64,000 bases of DNA from Planococcus citri (lineage: Eukaryota; Arthropoda; Insecta; Hemiptera; Pseudococcidae): contig NC_088679.1 in NCBI RefSeq assembly GCF_950023065.1, forward strand, positions 47,802,001 to 47,866,000. The letters run 5' to 3'. The translations under genes and the position numbers were made by a program. This document shows, piece by piece, positions 59,885 through 64,000 of the stretch (positions are counted from its first letter, which is position 1; each line of letters opens with the position of its first letter). The notes below the pieces were generated by a model that had not been told where the DNA came from, did not search any database, and worked only from the letters and a program-made list of their open reading frames with translations.

Positions 59885-60743
59885 GTTGGTAGAAATTTTG
59901 AGTTCATCTAGCTTAGAAAAAGTTTACAGACCTTTGCAATGGGCCAGTTCTGTTTCTTCATTCTTGTGCATCACAAATTTAAGTTTTCAACTCATTTTGA
60001 AAGTAATTCATACTGAGAAGGTAGGTACCTGCACTATACCTTACAGTGATATGTGAATGTGCTGTATCAATTTGTTTCTTTCTTTTGGCTCCTGAAGTAC
60101 TCGTAGTTTTATTTAAAGTTCTTCATTTCTTCAGTTTTTCGGATTATTATAACTAGGTAGATATGCATTAAATGTACCTACAACAATGATGTACATACTT
60201 ACTTACTTGACTACCTTATACCTATTTATTGAAAATATTTGAAAATTGAGTTGAGAAATTGAAAATTTTCAAAATAACTAATCCATCTGTAGATATAAGA
60301 CTCTTGTTCCACAAGAACCAACCTTTCAACTGTTATCAACCTATAGTTACCTATAGGTAGGTACATTTTCTATACTTATACTTATTTCTTCGAATTACTT
60401 TGAATCACCAATCTGCAGAATCTTTTGATGCGAATTACAAATCGCTAATTGTGTCAATTTTTCGAATCGCATTTTTAAAAAAATTACTGCTTTTGTACTT
60501 TAGTTTCTTTTTTTTGTGATTGTTTCCGAAGATAGGTAAATTTATTAAATTGTAAATTAACTTAATTGAAATTGAGGTTGGACACGGTATTAAAAACACC
60601 ATTCTTATTGAACATGAAAAGTTGAAAAATTGAATTGAAAGGGGGGGGGGTGATATCCCTTCAATTTGGCGATTTGTGTCATTTCGAATCATTAAATGCT
60701 CGATTTGAATCGTGCCCACTCCTACTAAGCGTCTATATGTATA
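59885..60743. other. Probable Optix intron 1, first part
   Basis: If the GTTGGT donor is used, this and the rest of the window are intronic. It is AT-rich with TAGGTA motifs and a poly-G run near 60641. No exon is seen. Confidence 0.4.
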
Positions 60744-61532
60744 CACTGAAAGAAATGATTTTCGAAACGCTTTATTCAGTCCTGAAATTGATGCAATGGT
60801 TACTGCACAGTACAGTAATTTTCGAATTACCTCATTTTGATGTAATGATTACATAGGTTAAATCAGAGAATGCATCAAGTGATGGAATGAGTACATCGCC
60901 AGGATGGATTTATTGCATCACTTTTGAAAATTCATTCCTACGTTCTCATTACATTTCTTTGGGGACTCAGTCCTGCAGACATGGTATTCAAAACATCATT
61001 TGGTGGGTAATAAGTGCATTGTATAGTAAGCAATGATTACATTCCTTAAACATGACTGAGAACCATGTAATGATTTACTGAATACAGTAAACGATGCACT
61101 GAGTACATCGCCATACTGCAATGAAATCATTTTTTTTGAAACAGTGAAAACCCTATAAATACTTCGAGGGCCTGAATCAAATATTCTACTCGCGGCCATG
61201 TCGTTAAGTGTAGGTAGTTAGGAACAAAAGGTCCCAGGTTCGAATCCCGGTTAGGTCGGAAAATTTTCGTAGGGAAATAAGTTCTTGAAAAATTCGTTGG
61301 AGTGAGAATTACTTATAGATGTGCGGAGAAACGTGAAATTGATAATACCAATCCCCACTTTTTAAATATTGTCGAATAAAAGCGATGGAATGGTTACCGC
61401 ACTTTCTGTGTAATAGCTACTTCTCTAAATATGTACTGATTAATGCGTTTCATTCCTATACCAAAATTACCGCGTTTTAATGCACTGAGTGCATCGTTTC
61501 AATGCAACTATTACTGTTTATTTCTTTCAGTG
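60744..61532. mobile_element. TA-flanked MITE with tRNA-like B box
   Basis: Inverted ends CACTGAAAGAAA (60744) and TTTCTTTCAGTG (ending at 61532) are each next to TA (60742-60743 and 61533-61534). The outer parts hold repeated TGCACTGAGTACATCG, AATGATTAC and AATGGTTAC motifs in both orientations. Inside, at about 61190-61258, is a tRNA-like stretch, CGGCCATGTCGTTAAG then AGGTTCGAATCCCGG. It has a good B box but a poor A box, so it is probably a tRNA-derived fragment rather than a working tRNA gene. Confidence 0.65.
61190..61258 (+). pseudogene. tRNA-like fragment (Leu/Ser-like A region, good B box)
   Basis: GGTTCGAATCCCGG matches the B box and T arm consensus. The upstream GGCCATGTCGTTAAG resembles the D-arm region of Leu or Ser tRNAs, but I could not fold a full cloverleaf with a matched acceptor stem. 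Likely a degraded tRNA or SINE head inside the MITE. Confidence 0.4.
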
Positions 61533-61534
61533 TA

Positions 61535-64000
61535 GATCATCTGCTGCTGATCTTCAAATCATAGGTAAGTATAGGTAGGTCACAAGTCAGGTACCTAATA
61601 GCAAATCTACAGGTATCAAATTAGGTTGACTGCTGCAGAAAATTCAAAATTCTCTGAAATTGGGTTGGCTATCTACTTTGGTATGAAATTTTCAATTGAA
61701 ACTGAAAGGAAATTCCTCTGAAAAAGAGAAAAATTCGTAATTTTTGTCGTTACCTCAGAAAAATTGTAGAGAGATTCAGTAGGTACCTACACCTAGGTAT
61801 TTTTGCACGTTTTATTTTTCAATTTTTGTTCTCTTCAGTTGTCATTTTGGGCATAATTCTACTGGATTTTCCTGATGTAAGAAAATTAGAGGAATAGATA
61901 GGTATCTTGTACCTATAGTATATGTAGTTACACCAATATTCATAAGGTATGTAATTGAGTCTGTCAACACTCAATACCCACCTGATCCATTTTTTCAGAA
62001 AATATGACACAGAGAGGGAAACGGAAAGCTATCTTACTTACCTACCTCATAAAATGTAGCTCTAGCAGATGGAACTATCATAAAATATCATTCCAAAATA
62101 TTGTACCTACCTACTTGCATTCACGTGGAAAATTTTTTATTAAGGGCTATAGCTACCTATTCAAAGGAATTTTTAAAGCTGCACAAATTGAAAATTTTTG
62201 CCCTTCCCTCTTCGCGTCATACAGCCTCTCATTCTGCTCCCCCGCCCCCATTCAAAAAATGAAATTTTTGTTTTATGCAAAAACATTGCAAGAAAGCTTG
62301 TCATTCAGACCAAAACCAAAATCATCAATAATTCATTTGCACCCCCGTTCTATGTTTAGAAGCATATAGGTATAATTTATAGAATCCGAAAATTTATTCT
62401 TTCCATGAACTACCTACAATAAACCAAATTGAACTGAGCAATCACATTGTGATATTTGAAAAAAATTAATTAAATTTGAATGGTTACTCATTTCCTTCAA
62501 TTTTCTCCAAAAGATTAGGCTTGTTTCCAAAGCCAAATTTACACACTCACACGGAGATAAAAAGCCCAATTTGAGAAAAATTTGCTGTAAAATTTCATGA
62601 GCTGAAATTTTTTTGATTGTTCATCTGAATTTTTTCATGAGACCCGCGAAGAAAAAATGTACTTAATGCTCCAAAACATACTCAACTTACGTAAAATTGT
62701 AATCCCTTTTTTCCACGTCTTTGACACCTCACAAAGAAGAATGTTTATATACCTACATCGCAATAAAATTGTAATAAAATAATGTAAAACAATCTCAGGA
62801 ATTTTTAATTTTTATTAAATTTTATTTTAAAACTTTAAAAAAAGGTAAAAATTAGGATTTATTGAAAATCTTTGAGAATTGTACAAAAGTTTTATAAGTA
62901 TTTCTGAATTTTGAAAAATTTCTGCTGTGAATAAAACAATATTTTGTACTAGAAGGAAAAACGCAAAGATTTTGAAAATTAGTTGAAATTTCATTTTGGA
63001 ATTTGAAGAAGAAATCGAGACGAAATTAGTAAATTCGAAAAAATCAAAATCCCAAAACGAAATAATCACAAAAAAGATCGAAAATTCAAATTTATATCAT
63101 TTTCCATACAAGTCCAGGAGTCTTCTGAAATGAAAATCTTTTCTGTTGAAAAATTCTAATACCACATACTTACTTACCTACCTATAAGTACGTAGTACGT
63201 ACTTAGTATAACTCTTTACTTGCATAGAAATATGTATACCATCATTCTACTCAACTTGATTCCAGTTTTGTTAAGCGATGTAGGTAAAAATGTTTCCTTG
63301 TGAGCTGTCGAAATTATTGAAAAAAATAATAGATAAGGGGAATGCAGTTGTGTGTTTTAAAGCATTATAAAGTTTTTCTTTGAGGGGTTTATGAAAAAAT
63401 CAAGATGACTAAGTCTGTAGATTTGGCATCGGAAATGAATGTAGGTATGTTTTGAAGGTAATAAAATGAGTGATCACTCAAACCAATTTTTTTCCCAAAT
63501 ACCTACTCGTACTTACCTATCACAATGCGAATTGTTCTGTTCAACTCCTCTCATCAAAATTCTCGAAATTTATCAGCTGAGCTTTTTCTGTGTTCCATAC
63601 CTACGTTGAAGGGCTGGAAAAAGTTTTCAAAAATTGAGTGTTGCTAAAAAAAAAAAATGCACTTAAATGGTCATTCAAGAAATCTGACTTTCTTGGAACT
63701 GCACAACTTTTTTACAACTGCTCATCAGTTTTTTGGCGCTGCACAATTGTAATGTGTCACACCACAGTGTCCGCATAGAAGAGGGATGCAAATAATTATG
63801 TAGATTATTGATTTTGGTCTAAATGGCAAACTTTCTTAATGCCTTCAAAATCATCCTAACTATGAAATTGAACCTCTCCTTACACCAGATGTAGCTAATG
63901 TGACGAGCCGTTTAAAAAGAAAAAAATTCTTTGAATTAATTTAGAAATTCAAACAATCAATTCTATACTTTAGATATTTTCTTATTAAGAGTAAAAGCAT
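61535..64000. other. Non-coding DNA to window end
   Basis: AT-rich DNA, possibly the first Optix intron. I see no homeobox-gene continuation and no other gene. The open frames at 62004-62369 and 62827-63069 are simple in composition. Confidence 0.45.

Noticed and set aside
62004..62369. 121-codon plus-strand frame near the window end
   Set aside because: No domain, no splice support, composition like the surrounding intronic DNA; it does not resemble a Six3/6 C-terminus.
60057..64000. Second Optix exon
   Set aside because: I looked for an acceptor followed by the usual Arg-Leu/Ile-Gln-His start of the next exon and found none.
1..64000. CRISPR array, operon promoters or bacterial symbiont DNA
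   Set aside because: All genes have spliceosomal introns and insect-type products; no spacer-repeat array with regular spacing was seen.

Overview
This 64-kb window is nuclear DNA from an insect. It is AT-rich, and its genes have short GT-AG introns. It carries arthropod-type (TTAGG)-like tracts, a Six3/6-class homeobox exon with the insect Optix sequence, and many short copies of TAGGTA/TACCTA in non-coding DNA. I have seen that motif bias in sternorrhynchan Hemiptera (aphids, mealybugs, scale insects), so such an insect is my best guess. This is inference, not proof.

Layout. 1-17.1 kb: a gene desert with a few richer islands, one foldback repeat (9.36-10.33 kb) and one weak candidate exon (11.4-11.6 kb). 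17.1-23.9 kb (+): a mitochondrial adrenodoxin-type ferredoxin, then a DHHC palmitoyltransferase with two possible last exons. 24.9-34.4 kb (-): a short-chain dehydrogenase of the retinol dehydrogenase type, then four tandem genes sharing the AIMP1/EMAPII OB-fold. The most upstream is ordinary AIMP1. The other three have lost the coiled coil and lysine linker and instead start with a short exon that reads as a signal peptide. 34.6-41.6 kb: a stack of nested non-autonomous DNA transposons, several with perfect target-site duplications, plus an 823-bp near-perfect palindrome. 41.6-44.7 kb: TRDMT1 (DNMT2) and ATG10 on the minus strand, almost touching, divergent from prefoldin subunit 2 on the plus strand. 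44.7-54.8 kb: no gene, with two TA-flanked inverted-repeat elements, one nested in the other. 54.8-58.6 kb: a 3.7-kb inverted-repeat element with a 9-bp target duplication and a nested smaller element. 58.6-60.1 kb (+): promoter and first coding exon of Optix; its later exons are not visible here. 60.1-64 kb: non-coding DNA with one TA-flanked element holding a tRNA-like B box.

The genes do not form one pathway. Most are housekeeping: steroid or iron-sulfur electron transfer, protein palmitoylation, tRNA synthetase scaffold, tRNA methylation, autophagy conjugation and actin/tubulin folding. The most novel part is the set of three secreted-looking EMAPII paralogues downstream of AIMP1. They keep the AIMP1 intron positions and phases but have diverged at the tRNA-binding signature, which suggests tandem duplication, capture of a signal-peptide exon and a new role outside the cytosol.

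All exon borders were read by eye from splice signals, reading frame and remembered family sequence. The multi-exon models close in frame, but none has been tested against transcripts.
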